Source: Paraphysomonas bandaiensis
Lineage: Eukaryota > Chrysophyceae
Assembly: GCA_965644295.1 (NCBI GenBank)
Contig: CBFFRP010000404.1
Location: 1-64,000 of the forward strand
Direction: 5' to 3'
Length of the DNA stretch: 64,000 nucleotides
Below are positions 22,158 through 34,331 of the stretch, in pieces. A program made the position numbers and the translations under genes. Position 1 is the first letter of the stretch, and each line of letters opens with the position of its first letter. The notes below the pieces were generated by a model that did no database searches, was not told the DNA's origin, and worked only from the letters and a program-made list of their open reading frames with translations.

Positions 22158-24948
22158 TCAAAGCGTGCCTCTACATTTCGAGGACATCACCCTATCTTCA
22201 CTGAGTACATCACAAACTTCTTCCAATTGACAGTCTGCCGTTCTGCCTATTTCAATGTCATCTGTCACATACAGATTTCTACAAGGGGTCCTTGATGATT
22301 GCGACTGCAGCGCACGATGTGTTGTACCCGGCTGGAATTCTACAGAAATCACATGATTGCACAATAACATCAAACCAAAGGCTTACCTTTCAGTGTAGTG
22401 ATTAAAGTATCAAGTCTCATTGGCTTGCCTACTAATTTATCTGCTCCCGCAGCCAGGAATTCTTCCACATCCTCTGGAACAATGTTTCCCGTAACAGCGA
22501 TAATTGGGCCCTCATATCCCATATCCCTGATTATTTTACAGGCTTCGATGCCACCCATGTTTGGCATCACTGAATCCAGGAAAATCATATCTATGCCATC
22601 TTTAACGAATGATTCTTTGACTGCCCCCACAGCACCGACACCATCTTCCCGCTGATGTATTCTTAGATATAAATTTCAGACAACAAATTCATACCTCTAC
22701 GATTTTAGCAAAATGAGGCTTCAGAGCTCTGGACAACATTTTTCGGCAAGTTTTGACATCATCCACAACTAAAGCACAATGGAATTTCGTACTCCCAACA
22801 TCAATGTCATCGCTATAATTCAACGGGACGACTACGCGGCGCCTATTGTTATCACTGGGCTTTACGTATTCAACAACTGGTTTAATATGCAAGTTAGGGT
22901 CTGGCTCAAAATCTAGTGGTGCCACAGATGATGCGGAGCTATTTCTTTTCTCCAATGTGATGGGTAAGTTACCAGTAGTGGAGGGATCCGTGGGATTCGA
23001 TTTGAGAGGGAGGTCGACATGAAACGAACATCCCTCACCCGATATGCCTGAAGACTCTAACGTGAGCAATCCACCATGCTTTGATACTATATTTCGCGAC
23101 ACTGAACAAATAAAACTATCAGGTACGGAACATATACAGTCATAGCTATACCATATAGCCCTAGTCCAGACCCTTCGCCATTGCGAGCCTCAGTAGCACT
23201 AAACTGGACCATGTCCTTAAATAACTTTGACTGGTTCTCCTTGAAGCAAAATATGATTTCGTAAATGCTAGCGAAAAGTACTTACAGGTAAGATTCCACA
23301 TCCCGTGTCTTTAACAGTTATTCGTACCATCGGATCATCACCCTACAAGTAGGCAGACAGAATATTATATATACATATTAAAACTTGTAAACCAACCTCA
23401 AGTACTGCCAACTCCTCACGCCCTAGAAGGCGAGCGGAGACTGTAATTGTTCCACCGGCGGCTGTAAACTTAAGTGCATTGCTTAATAGGTTCCGCATCA
23501 CCATAGTAAATTTTATATTATCTACAGCGACCCATGCAGATTGAATATCTGACGGGAAGCATTCGTCACCACTATATATCAAACATATCTGTTCCTCAGA
23601 CGCCTAGAACACAAACTAATCAAATAAAACATATATATGACAAATCATTCTTTCATATTAAGTGCATTTCTGTCATATTGAGGGGGTATATCACAGGTTG
23701 TGTATAGGTATCAGCCATTGAAACACATGCGATTTAGTGCTGCATACCTGGCTAGTGAAGGGCTCTACCCACCCTGAAATCGATTGAATCAAATTTTGCG
23801 TCTTTAATCTTAGCCGCATGTCGCCATCCTCAATTTTGTTATATAGAAGTAGCCCGTTAAGGACGTCCACTGCACTGTGACAAGACCCGTACACGCTGGT
23901 AGAAGTGGACGCCACATTATCCGCAAGTGAAGACAATTTCGGGGAATCAGCGTACTTCCACGCTTCTTGTTGGATACCCTGCACATAAGTAGAAAGCATC
24001 TGAGTGCCCAGCATCATGGTGTTGAGTGGGGTTCGTAACTCGTGAGAAATATATCGAATAAACTGCTTTGTTAACTCTAACTGGTGCTACAACATAAATT
24101 AACAAAGGCGAACAGTAAAACAAATCACGCACCATTAGTATGGTCGACTCTTGACGCATGAGACGAGTAGGAACACAAATCGCCACTACAGCTACAATCA
24201 TATCGCATATAATATATGCCATAAGCTCATTACTCGTTCTATTTTCCCAATTTTCAAAACCATACATAACCCATATAACGTGAATATACAAAGCAAAAAA
24301 CACAATACAACTGACATACACAAAGTGGCACTTCTTGGAGCGAGACGAAAAGGATTCAGAGAGGGCAGTTATCATAAGTCGAAAGTAAGCATATAGCAAT
24401 CCGATCGCCTCTATCAGAAGCAAGACTGCGGTCAGAACAATAAAAATGTATATCACGGAACTGTGAAAGGAAAGACTTATATGCAAAATAAGAATGGTCA
24501 TAAAGCCAGTAAAATAACACCCAAGTAATATCGCCTTCTGCTTCTGAGTTGTATTCGTATCAATGAGGTACGTAATCAGCGCACCGCCCACTAAAATATT
24601 CTTGACGCCGAACAAGTATATGTACCCAACTGGGCTACCGACTTGCATTGTGATAAAAAGATTCGGTAGCACTAAGCCTAAGATTAACAAAACTCTTGGA
24701 AGGATAGTTCTTGGTTTAATGCTGCCCAAGTCCAACAATATTTCAAACAGTAATGGACAGCAAAAGCCTAAAGCAGCAGCAGACATGGACAAGAGATCTC
24801 GTGAGTGAAGCCTCTCTCTCAGTCTATCCAGATCAATTAAAACATTCTGAGAACATGTCAATGGGAACATTGCTATTACAGAGGACACCATAACTAAAGT
24901 GAACAATGACCACGGGCTGTACAAGTCCAACTTCTGCATCTTACGCAT
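22158..24948 (-). CDS. Membrane-bound hybrid histidine kinase
   Basis: Two-component sensor: ATP-dependent His autophosphorylation, then transfer to its own receiver Asp. Eight exons (24948-24133, 24086-23748, 23603-23397, 23342-23286, 23239-23152, 23101-22695, 22651-22387, 22339-22158) give about 786 aa. Residues 1-270 hold about eight hydrophobic segments. The H-box is FIRYISHELRTPLNT (His about 287), the N-box RNLLSNALKFTAAGG, G1 VKDTGCGILP and G2 GSGLGLYVSR. The C-terminal receiver has VVDD, phosphoacceptor FLDSVMPNMGG (Asp about 665), a T in AVTGN and the Lys in VGKPM, so all catalytic residues are present. The last exon is inferred; without it the protein would end at 22370 soon after the receiver. 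The start ATG at 24948 is the first in frame after an upstream stop. No sensor ligand can be guessed. Confidence 0.88.
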
Positions 24949-25454
24949 GATAATCTTCACTATCTTGTCATTTACATTATCAGCTGTTCACAGGACTCTA
25001 TCGTTTAATGCAGTCATACCACTGCTGTCTCTTAATAAGGATTCTGCTAACACTTCGTGGATTCTGCATATGCCAGTCATGTCAGGGAATTGTGTTCCAG
25101 CGCCATTCCTATCAGTGACGATGATGCCTTTTTTCCTTCGTTTTTCCCTTTTTTTTAATCCCAAATACGGGTTATTTAGGCCGCACGGGTTTTGGGGTTT
25201 ACAAAGTGGGTCATTTTATACTATACTGCAGAGCTGTCTGTACATGTGCTGTCCACAGATCCTCCTTGCTGGCTGCAAAAGATCCACAGAGAGTATGCAT
25301 TGAATAAGATTATCAAGTATTAAGATTGCCATATTCGAGGCGTTAGTGAAGCTTTTGCCTTCACAAAGGGGTTTCAAACCTATAAAGTTTCACATATGCT
25401 GTCGATATCTACTACTGTATATTACGAAGAGGATTCCATTCATTAAGAAATAGA

Positions 25455-26215
25455 TGCTCCCTGATTAACTTTAAGAACACAAATGACAACTCATATAGCT
25501 TCAAATCAATGATATGTATGTATACTGTATGCTTAGGGAGTAGCAATAGTACTAGATCAACTCAACACAATAAACCCCAAGTTTCTATAACAGCTACAAC
25601 AAATGTACTCCTACTACTGAAAAATACTGAGGGAATAGCAACTGCGAGGTGTCAAAATTCGTACATAAGTGTGATAATGAATGTGAACAGTTGAACGCTC
25701 AAGAGAGGCTTCTTATTCCCTTAATTAGCATCATCATCACATTTTTATACAGCAGGCTTAACCTCTGCAAGTGCACCTGATCGAATAATGTGTGTATGAT
25801 ATGAGGCACAAAATATCCTAATAAGCACAATGTAACCCGGAACCCTGAAAGAACTGGGTGCCACTGCTCCTAACCACCTATATAGCATCAGATATGGTAC
25901 TTAAACTCTCCTGTAATATTCTTGAAGTTGTTTCGAAGTCCTGGATATTAGGATAGGTCGCTTGTACTGACAGCTTTATGATCTTATACAATGGAATATA
26001 ACTAGAAGTGTCTAATGATTTATCTCGTGATTGTGGTTTCTCTACAATTGTGTAATATAATGAAATCACTTATGACTGTCATTATCATAATTAGGATAGA
26101 AGTGAGCTTCTGTTGAACTGAATAATGTCTATATATGCCCGGTGCTAATATGAGCTCCCTCTTGAGACAAAATCAGGTCAAAAACAAGCTTTTTTTTGAG
26201 ACAAAATGGGGATAT
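25455..26215 (+). repeat. Dispersed repeat B, copy 2
   Basis: Same block order and orientation as copy 1 (CTCCCTGATTAAC..., CACCTATATAGC, CTCCTGTAATATTCTTGAA, ATTATCATAATTAGGATAGAAG, TTGAGACAAAATGGGG). The copies are clearly homologous but diverged by indels. Confidence 0.7.
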
Positions 26216-26239
26216 AGTTATATTTAACCAGGGATACAA

Positions 26240-26690
26240 GGAGGCTGTACCCAGCGCTAATGCTGTGTGTATTGTGTATTGTGTATGATATGACACATAC
26301 AATCCTGATACCTGATAGCTGATAGCACGACGCGACCAAATCCCTGAAAGGACTGGTCCAAGTCAACTTCAGCATCAGATGTAGCATTTGAACCCTCTGG
26401 CAAAAAGAATTATGGTTGTGATTGTGAAGTCCTTGTTATGAAGTATGAAGAGAGAACACTTGAACACAGAATACTGAGCTTCGACATCAGCTAGGACGGA
26501 ATTTAACTTGGAGTGTTTAAGCTTTTAAAAGTTTGTTTAGCTTTATGGTTTCCCTAAAGTTGTGCTATATAGTGAAGTCACCTCATAATGGCTGTCAAAA
26601 TCATCGTAATCAAGATAGAAGATAGTTTCTGCTTTCTGTCTAACTGCATATTGAATTTGAATGTGTATGCTTTCCAGGCGTTAAATGTTC
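26240..26690 (+). repeat. Dispersed repeat B, copy 3 (partial)
   Basis: It repeats the block GTATGATATGACACATACAATCCTGATA..CCCTGAAAGGACTGG, then ACTTGGAGTGTTTAAGC and ATAATGGCTGTCAAAATCATCGTAATCAAGATAGAAG. It follows copy 2 in direct orientation, so two copies are arranged in tandem upstream of the histidine kinase. Confidence 0.6.
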
Positions 26691-26977
26691 TGTTAAAGAA
26701 CCCAATTCACACAGCAAACCAATCGCAAAAGCGATGAATGCTTCATGCCTTCTGAATTTAAGTGATATTGTTTCAGTGGTTACATTCTGAACAACGCGAC
26801 TACATACACATGAGGCGATACTCTAATCAGTTAAAACGTCTAACACCTACTGTACATCTATTGTAAAACTAGAAATGCGAGCAATGCTCACACGTCATTA
26901 TTTGTGGTTCAACACAAATACATTCACAAAACTCCACTGCGAAAAACAAATGTCTTCGAATACTATCACAGTAACCC

Positions 26978-28069
26978 TCATAGTTCAAGCAAAACTACTG
27001 CGGACGGCACTATAGGCTTACCGTCTGACCCATCGATAAGCTTGCTACCCATCGATACATACGCCTGAGAGCCGATGAAATTGTTCACCGCAATCTGAAC
27101 TGGCAATACAGATACAGAGCAGAGTACGCAGTCTCGTTGGAAATTATATAATCGCAACTTTATATCTTTCACTCTCGCCCCACATTCAATAGATTCAAGG
27201 AATTTCTCGAGAGTGTCATGACAAGAATCAGACGAGGAGGGTCGACTGCCACTATTTTTCTCATCCGCAGCAGAATCAGAAGATTTCGATTGCTTTTTCG
27301 GAAATAGAGGAGCATCAGCAAATGTATCTCGTATGGAAATCGCCCGAAATTCCCCATTCTGAAAGAGTATACGAGAGACTAGATCATCGCAATGCAGCAA
27401 CTTGACACTGCGATCTCCACCATCAATACCTACCACAAGCACCTGCGGTTCCGTCTTGCGTGCACGTTTGGCTGCAGGTTCACTGTTGTCACTAGCTGCA
27501 CTCTCAGAGGCTTTAACGTTCGGAGTTAAAGACTGTAGCGCAACTTCGGAAAGTTTGCGCGCTTGTTTCATATCGTGTAATTTCTTGTCTGTACGATACT
27601 GTTCTACAGTGAAAGGCCACGACGAAAAAAGAGTGGACTTGGCCAGTCGTCTCTCTTCAGTCAATAAAACGTGCTCTAGATAGTCAGCTCGTAAAGGAAA
27701 CGAACCAAAATAAAAGTTTCGCGGTAGAGCGGAACACGCATGTGCTAATTGTCTTCTCGAACACTCACGAAACAGAGCGACACTCGGACACGTTATCTTC
27801 TGCTGGTCGAATACGCGGGCTGTCTCCTCATAGTCCTCAATAGCAGACACAAACACTATTAAAACAAACTTCTGTTGACTTTGAGCGAGTTCAATAGGTG
27901 ATCTGTATCCCCTAACACCGGGATCAACCAGATAACGAGAGACCAGACTCTCAACACTCTGAACAGACTGTTCTCGGGTTGAATTAACAGCATCTACTAC
28001 ACCTACATAATTCGGAATCATTACAAAATGGTCTAGTAAGAGTAAGGTGTAAGCATGGGTACGGGCCAC
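26978..28069 (-). CDS. Uncharacterised protein, possible pseudo-receiver plus PAS-like layout
   Basis: Open frame of 363 codons; the true N-terminus is uncertain. The frame opens with GTG, and an upstream exon or an internal Met is likely. Residues about 64-135 follow the beta3-alpha-beta4-alpha-beta5 pattern of a response-regulator receiver (KFVLIVFVSA..., CPSVALF, FPLRADYLEHVL), but the phosphoacceptor Asp and conserved Lys are absent. A Ser/Lys-rich linker with a basic AAKRARK cluster follows. A C-terminal segment (VLVVGIDGGDRSVKLL ... RLYNFQRDCVLCSVSVLPV) has PAS-like spacing. These similarities are by eye and weak. The next gene on the same strand is the histidine kinase, which makes a signalling partnership conceivable but unproven. 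Confidence 0.55.
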   Translation of the reverse strand: MARTHAYTLLLLDHFVMIPNYVGVVDAVNSTREQSVQSVESLVSRYLVDPGVRGYRSPIELAQSQQKFVLIVFVSAIEDYEETARVFDQQKITCPSVALFRECSRRQLAHACSALPRNFYFGSFPLRADYLEHVLLTEERRLAKSTLFSSWPFTVEQYRTDKKLHDMKQARKLSEVALQSLTPNVKASESAASDNSEPAAKRARKTEPQVLVVGIDGGDRSVKLLHCDDLVSRILFQNGEFRAISIRDTFADAPLFPKKQSKSSDSAADEKNSGSRPSSSDSCHDTLEKFLESIECGARVKDIKLRLYNFQRDCVLCSVSVLPVQIAVNNFIGSQAYVSMGSKLIDGSDGKPIVPSAVVLLEL

Positions 28070-28667
28070 AACTCTCTTGTTATTGATTCAACTTCTATAC
28101 AACACTCTCCAGAGCTAATAGACACGTACGTGGGTCCAGTCACACAAACAGAATACAAATCATGTGAAGTTAGATGATTTAGGACTCTTGTTCCCTCGAT
28201 GTGTGTATATCTTGAACAGACACTGACGTATTATTGGCTAAAAGGTTGTCGCCCACAATTTTTAAAAAAAAAATATATGAAAACCTCCACTTTTAGGAAT
28301 TGCGTAAAAAGTAAAAATGCTGCTAGGTATACACTACGTACGAATGTGTGTACAGCAGTACGTAGCATATACAGTACTGTATATGTACGTTAGTATTCTG
28401 TCGTTAAGTATTTCATCAACGACATATCGAATAAACCACACCACAATTACATATATATACGATATATGCAGGCATCTTGATATTATAACAGTGATGTGGA
28501 ACTGCATTGTGTGTGCATAGGTGTGATACTACACATACATCCTTGTCATCACAGGACTTGTTCTCAGATCATTCTCATGACGACTGCGCTGTGGTTTACT
28601 TATAGATAAAATCTGCATCAGTTAATCTTATTTTTTACTCTCTACTGATTTTTTTGTTTGAATAAAT
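28070..28667. promoter_or_regulatory. Upstream region between divergent genes
   Basis: No coding signal beyond a possible missing 5' exon of the minus-strand gene. TGTACAGCAGTA occurs at 28349-28360, 308 bp before the plus-strand ATG, and is followed by GTAC/GTAT-rich sequence. Confidence 0.4.
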
Positions 28668-31655
28668 ATGAAAAAACTTCGTGCAGTTGTGCGCTCAATT
28701 AGTCCTTTTTCACGTAAACGTAATACTGATGTGAACGATCCCGGCCCGAGTGTTCCTCTGCACACTGATGAGGACGATGACAGCAGAGACAGTCGTATGT
28801 GGTCTCTTGAAGGTATCGATTTCTTAAAATTTCTTAGAACGTTTTACACTATGTTCAATCCCGATAAAGTGTCAAGTGTTGAATACATATATGATCAGTA
28901 CCAAGGCGATGAATTAGTGTTGATCTGCCAACTGTCTGAGAAATATGATCTTTCGCGTGACGATATGCAAGCAATCATCGACACTTGTCGAGACTGTAGA
29001 AGCGAAGCATCAAGTGTAGCCTCAGAGTCAATTGGATTGGGCACATTTTCTAGCGGCAAACGTTCCATTGATTCTCGCGGGCAGGGTGTTGTTAGAACTC
29101 CGTCGTGGCAGCAGAGAAGCCAGGAACGTAGAGCCCGCGACATGCTTCGACAAGAGCGGAATGAGAGAATGGACACTTTTGCTATGGAAGGCGGATCACA
29201 TGAAAGATCTCGTGGTGATTCTACAACGAATGATGATAAAGGAAGCAAGAGTGTGGTGACCCCGATGTCATTACAGGATATCATCAACACCAGCAGAAGA
29301 AGTGACTCTCTATCGAAGAAGTCTGTGCGTTTTTCTAATAATATGGCAAGTGAAGACCCCTCTTTAGATAGCTACACTGATTCACCTTCCTTATCGAGGC
29401 AAAAGAGCGATGTAAACAATGATTTATCTAGCACTCGTGCTCGTCGCCCTAGTCCTCCTCCTTGGCAACCTCAGAGAACGGCAAGCCCCATGTCAGCAGA
29501 AGGCTATCATGCGAATTTGCATTCTCACTCTACAAATATGCACAGCCGGTCTGAAACGCCGGTTGGGGTAGGAAGTCCTGAAACAGATATCCCTTCCGTC
29601 CCTGTGCAACGAATGAAGCGCCCGGTGGTGTCTGTAAGGAGCACATCGGAATCTTTCCAGAGACAACCCTCCTCCGGTCTCAATTCTGTCTCCTCAGAAC
29701 CCCGACTGTGGAGAACCCCGACCATTTCCAGTGGATCTTCTAACCAGATGCAGGATAGTCCAGCTTCGCATAAACTGGAACGAGGTGCACGACAACATTC
29801 GTCATCCCCAATACTCTCTCGAGAATCCTCAAGCAGTCTACTGCAACCTGGTATCAGTTCTCCAGATGTTTCTCCTGATAATCGTAGCAGTGTGCACATT
29901 GACAAGGAGGGTGAAAATACTCAGTCTATACATCTAGAAGAAATGCGGAAAGAGTTGGAGCGGACTCGTCAGGCGCTTAACGAGGCTGACAAGGAGCGGG
30001 ATGCGGTATTGCAATTACTACAGGAAATGGCTACCTCTCCTGGAGAAATGCAGGATGTGGTTGAAGCTTACCTAGATAAATATGGTGTGCTCTATTCTGC
30101 ACTGTATACATTAAGTAATTTATAAGCAGGAAAGCGGGACCAATCGAATTTAAAAGCAAGGACGCTAGAGCATCAACCGAGTGGAGTGAGTAAGTTCTCT
30201 CTTCGCCTACAAGATCTCGGTGACAGAAGAGATAGTGATGATATGGTGAGATGCTTCCACACTACTGCTTTGGTATTGTGTTATTTACCTTCTACGTGTT
30301 TGTATCAGAAAAACCAACCACCATCTCAGAGAGACAGATCTCCTGGAACCTTGCTTCGGTCGTTGAGTTCGCGCACACAACAGGAGAAACCTTACATGGC
30401 TGGTGCGTTACTCTGTTACAAGGAGGTACTTTCTTACTTAGGCCTTACAGGTACAGCCTCATCTTCGAAGAGAAGCATGGAGCTTGCCCTCGCTGGTAAA
30501 TCAAGTGGTAATTACCCAGCTCATGGGGGGTTTTCTACTACAGGGTCCAGAGATCCAAGTCCTAATGGGAGTGTCAGTAGCGCCCGTGAGCGGAACATGG
30601 CCCGTGGTGAATCCACCCGGAGTAGGGGTGGACGCTGGATCAGGCCCTCGAGTGCAGATCGCACGAGGGGGAGGTCTCCCTCACCTGCCGGTAGTGATTC
30701 CAAACAGAGAAGGTACCTTGTATACTTATATGCCTGTTACGTTCGTAACTCCTATATTTGATCAGTTCGCAATCGCCCTCGCCTTCAAATAGCTTTGAGG
30801 AATTGGACTCGCAATACAGGAAAGTGAAGAAAGTGCTGGAGCGTAGTACAAGTAACGTAAGCGATTCCTTATGTTGTGTGTATAAAGTTTGATATCTATA
30901 AATTATGTAGGCTCGCTCTTCCTACGACAACACACGCAATCAGCTAAACGATCGAGTGCAGGAGTTCGAGCAGGAAAAGATTAAGGCAGTGAAACGGACG
31001 GTGACGGGGAGTCCCCAGAGAGAAGCGTTACACGGGGAAGATGATTGGATTGCGTGCGTTGATCCCAAAACCAAGAAGACGTAAGGGCTTGGCCATGATT
31101 GTTGTGGTATAGTGTCTAGTAATAGGGTTTGTTATAGATACTACTACAGCAAGTCCCGACGGAAGAGCACTTGGACCCCCCCTGTGGCATCTTCAACAGG
31201 TGAGATATTTTCTTGGAGCCCTCCTACGTCGACTGTGCTGACATGGTCTCCTGTGCCAACTGGTGCGTGGTGTCGCCGCGACCGCATTCGAACACAACCA
31301 ACTGACCTCTGTGGATATTGTAGGATCACGAGCGTCAACTCCTACTGGTTCTCGAAGTAGCACGCCGACGGGAGGGAGTAGGCCTTCAAGTCGAAATGGA
31401 AGAGTGAAATTTGCTCCGAATTCTGCCACCAGACAATACCAGCGATCACAGTCTCCAGCTGAAAGTACATCTTCGCAAAAGACAACGGGATCATTGACCA
31501 GTCAATGGCAGGAAGCAGTAGACCCCAAAAGCGGTAGAACGTATTGGTTCAACAGGTGTATTAACATTTTTTACAGTTTCCTTAATTTATTGAACTCTAT
31601 TTCTAGGTCTACCAGAAAGAGTACATGGAAACGACCTGCTGAAGCAACTGCGTGA
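28668..31655 (+). CDS. Ser-rich scaffold protein with two C-terminal WW domains
   Basis: Nine exons (28668-30084, 30127-30245, 30309-30402, 30451-30712, 30766-30856, 30911-31080, 31138-31199, 31324-31555, 31607-31655) join in frame to 831 aa. An N-terminal helical module (about 45-110, FNPDKVSSVEYIYDQYQGDE) resembles a short module seen in proteins of several protists. Then come about 330 residues of Ser/Arg/Pro-rich disorder, a coiled coil (about 420-465, MRKELERTRQALNEADKERD) and a second Arg/Ser-rich linker. WW1 (about 704-735, DDWIACVDPKTKKTYYYS..STWTPP) and WW2 (about 797-828, SQWQEAVDPKSGRTYWFN..STWKRP) follow; each is split by an intron. WW domains bind Pro-rich ligands. The rest suggests a phospho-regulated scaffold; the function is unknown. 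Confidence 0.85.
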
Positions 31656-31929
31656 AATTCGATGTGTTCTATGTATATATTGTTTGCTATATATATACCG
31701 ACATTCGAAATGCATGAAGTTGTTGGACATGTAGCATCTCTGAAGTTATATATATTAATATACAAAGTGTACTTGTTGGTATTTTTGTGAGTATCACCTT
31801 AGTCCTCATGCTACTGCAGTTCACTATAATGTCTAGTACCTCTATTCTCTACTTAAATGGAATGGAATTATTCTCTCCAAGTAACAATTACATAACGATC
31901 AGTGGTCCCAATTATTAAATAGTTAGTAG
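31656..31929. other. Short AT-rich 3' flank, no gene
   Basis: Contains the 3' end region of the WW-domain gene up to the terminal repeat of the hAT element. Nothing else is supported. Confidence 0.5.
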
Positions 31930-32504
31930 CAGGACTGCGTCTCAATTAATTGTCACAGGTTGTAGCTAATTATAATAGCAATTATTACTTGCTGTCTCAA
32001 TTTCAATAATTATGATTTTAATCTTCAATATTGGATATTCGCAATTATGAAAAATGCCGTGTTTTATCAACTTTTCAGATAACAAAGTGCTATTTTGATA
32101 TCACTTAATTGCAATTAATTGAAGCATGCTGGAGTGTGTGTTGAGATGTTTTCACAGTTGCAGGTTTTTGCAATTGGTACAATAAAATCCCGTATTTATC
32201 CTATGAGAGGACCAAAAAAATGAAAAAAAGCCACTTATGGTTATCACTTATGGTTAGCCCTAAATATTAGCTAGCAATAGGCATGTAAGAATCAGACCTA
32301 GTTTAGAATTGAAATTTAACTAACTAGTGCTTATCCTTGATATCCTACTATAAGTAAACAATATGCAAACGTGGGAAATTTTCAAAAATTTGAGAAAATC
32401 TAGTAGATTTTACTAGACTTTTAAGAATTGTTGTAGAATGGTTCAAAAAGTGCTTGAATGAAATAGTATAGTGTTAATAATTAATTTTATTAATGTTAAT
32501 AATT

Positions 32505-32880
32505 AAGCGCTACGAAAGCTGCTTGTGCGTCCCCGCATTTACCACTTTCGCTCTTCAACACTCACAGCAAACGCAGCGAGCAAGTATAATGTTGATATAC
32601 TTGACATCTGCTCAGCAACTTCAGGATTTTTGAGTCCTTAAGGTAAATAGTCCGGATGCTTCACTTCATCAGGCAGCCCATGTTTATTCGTTTGGGCTCT
32701 ACACTATTGACCCTTACTTATTAGTGTCTCTTGTACCACACAAGCATTTGGCTATGAGTGGGCAGAACAATATCTGCTGACTATATGTTAGTTTCCTGGA
32801 GAAATATTTCCGATACTTATCCCACAAAACACCACGAAAAGGTGCAAGTCCGATACTGTTGAGGGTGGCTAGAGGTGGCT
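32505..32880 (+). repeat. Dispersed repeat A copy nested in the hAT element
   Basis: Starts at GCGCTACGAAAGCTGCTTGTGCGT and runs through GACATCTGCTCAGC, GGATGCTTCACTTCATCAGG, GTACCACACAAGCATTTGGC and CACCACGAAAAGGTGCAAGT, colinear with the copies at 57.8 and 58.3 kb. Confidence 0.8.
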
Positions 32881-33480
32881 ATATGCAGTGTATATATACG
32901 GATATACGTATATATATATCGTACTTAGAATAGCAGATTGCTGTATTCTTTGTGGTGCGTTGCTTGCTCTATTGAAAATAATGTTGCAGTGGAAGCAGTT
33001 TATAGCCATTCGAAAACCCAAAATTATTGCTAATTATTATTCTATAAATATATTACGAGCTATTATTTAGTGTTCAGTCATCTGGTGATAGGCAAAGTGT
33101 TTTCTGAAATACAGTATATTGTATATTGTTTATAATCAATTGAAAATTCATAATGCTCTATTCGAATATACAAAGAATTGATATTACGAGGAATAAGCCT
33201 AATGTATGTAAATGTAGAATGTAGAGCTAGTGCTATGTCTAGTAGGGCTACGCATCATTAAATTGATTATATGAGCGATAAACTGGTACCTGAAAAGTCA
33301 ATGCAAGAGTGTTTTTTGAGATGTAAATGATAATAACGAAGAGGCTGCATTTCGGCTTGATTGCTGATGGGTAAACATTAAAATTAAAATATTTTTGCTT
33401 GATGACGATGAAGAAGATGATGACAGTGAGAGTCTAGTTCAGAATGACGGCACAGCGCAACCTAGATTGATGGTAGTAGG

Positions 33481-33678
33481 CAACAGAAGCGAGCACGTCT
33501 TAATCAGCAAACTCGTTACCGCAGTATAAAGCACTTGCATGCCACAACCACTATGGTTGAAAGGTTGTTCAGTAGAGCTAAGATTGTTATGACTGTTATG
33601 CACAAGAGTATTACTTATGTTGGACTCTGGAATGAAATGACAGTTGAGGTAGCTATAACAGCAGCAAATGTAGTTTAG
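33481..33678 (+). pseudogene. hAT transposase C-terminal (dimerisation) remnant
   Basis: Sixty-five codons ending in TAG at 33676-33678. The diagnostic stretch is TTTMVERLFSRAKIVMT, the V-E-R-L-F-S core of hAT transposases. The upstream acidic segment (33395-33480) lies in another frame, so at least one frameshift separates it. It is oriented toward the right terminal repeat, as expected for the 3' end of the transposase gene. Confidence 0.75.
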
Positions 33679-33770
33679 TGTTTAGTCTATATAATTGCAG
33701 TTGAAATTTGAAATTATAATTGACTACAACCTGAGTCAAATAATTGACAATTAATTGATACGCAGCCCTG

Positions 33771-34331
33771 ATGTCTAGCCTCTAGCATAGGTGTACGTGG
33801 GAAACGGTAGAATCGTGGTAAGTACGAAACGATATGCTGACAGGCGACAGGGCGCTACTATTACCGTGTAGGAAATCAAATTTCCGTGTAAACATAAACG
33901 TAACAGTCACATGTTTTTAAGATCTACTTTATTGGCGTGTTTATACTCAATATTCAACACGAAGTTTACGACCTCTTGGAGATAGTATTGTAATATTATA
34001 TAGTCAGCAGGCTTATACAAGGAAGATATAGGACGACAATCATTATGAGAAAAAGTATATTACCAAATAGTTTAGTGTGCTGGTAACAACCAATCTCAAT
34101 AGAAATGCATTTCCAGAATCCCCACAACGCATTGAGGATATAAAGCTACCAATATCTTTTCACAGGTAATTATGATTCTTAATAAAAAACATAACGACTT
34201 CGTGTAGATTACTGGCCGTCTGGTTAGAAACAAGAGGGAACGAAATCACTGGCACATTTCTAACCGCACCTAATACTGGGCAAAATGTCAGGATAGTACA
34301 AACGAGACGTCTACGACGGTACTCACCTATC
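33771..34331. other. Intergenic, no gene seen
   Basis: Separates the hAT element from the 3' end of the ataxin-2 homologue. No motif or coding signal is recognised. Confidence 0.5.

Larger units (their letters stand above)
31930..33770 (+). mobile_element. Decayed hAT transposon with terminal inverted repeats
   Basis: The left end CAGGACTGCGTCTCAATTAA (31930) is inverted at the right end TTAATTGATACGCAGCCCTG (33770). CAGGGCTGCG is a typical hAT-type terminus. The subterminal sequence (TTGTAGCTAATTATAAT...TTACTTGCTGTCTCAATTTC) matches the small element at 41898. A transposase remnant lies near the right end. The flanking 8-mers (GTTAGTAG / ATGTCTAG) share four positions and so no longer show a clear duplication. 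A copy of repeat A (32505-32880) is nested inside. Confidence 0.7.

Noticed and set aside
30085-30126. C-terminus of the WW-domain protein at the stop in this segment
   Set aside because: A 42-nt GT-AG intron removes the stop, and eight more exons join in frame to give two complete WW domains.
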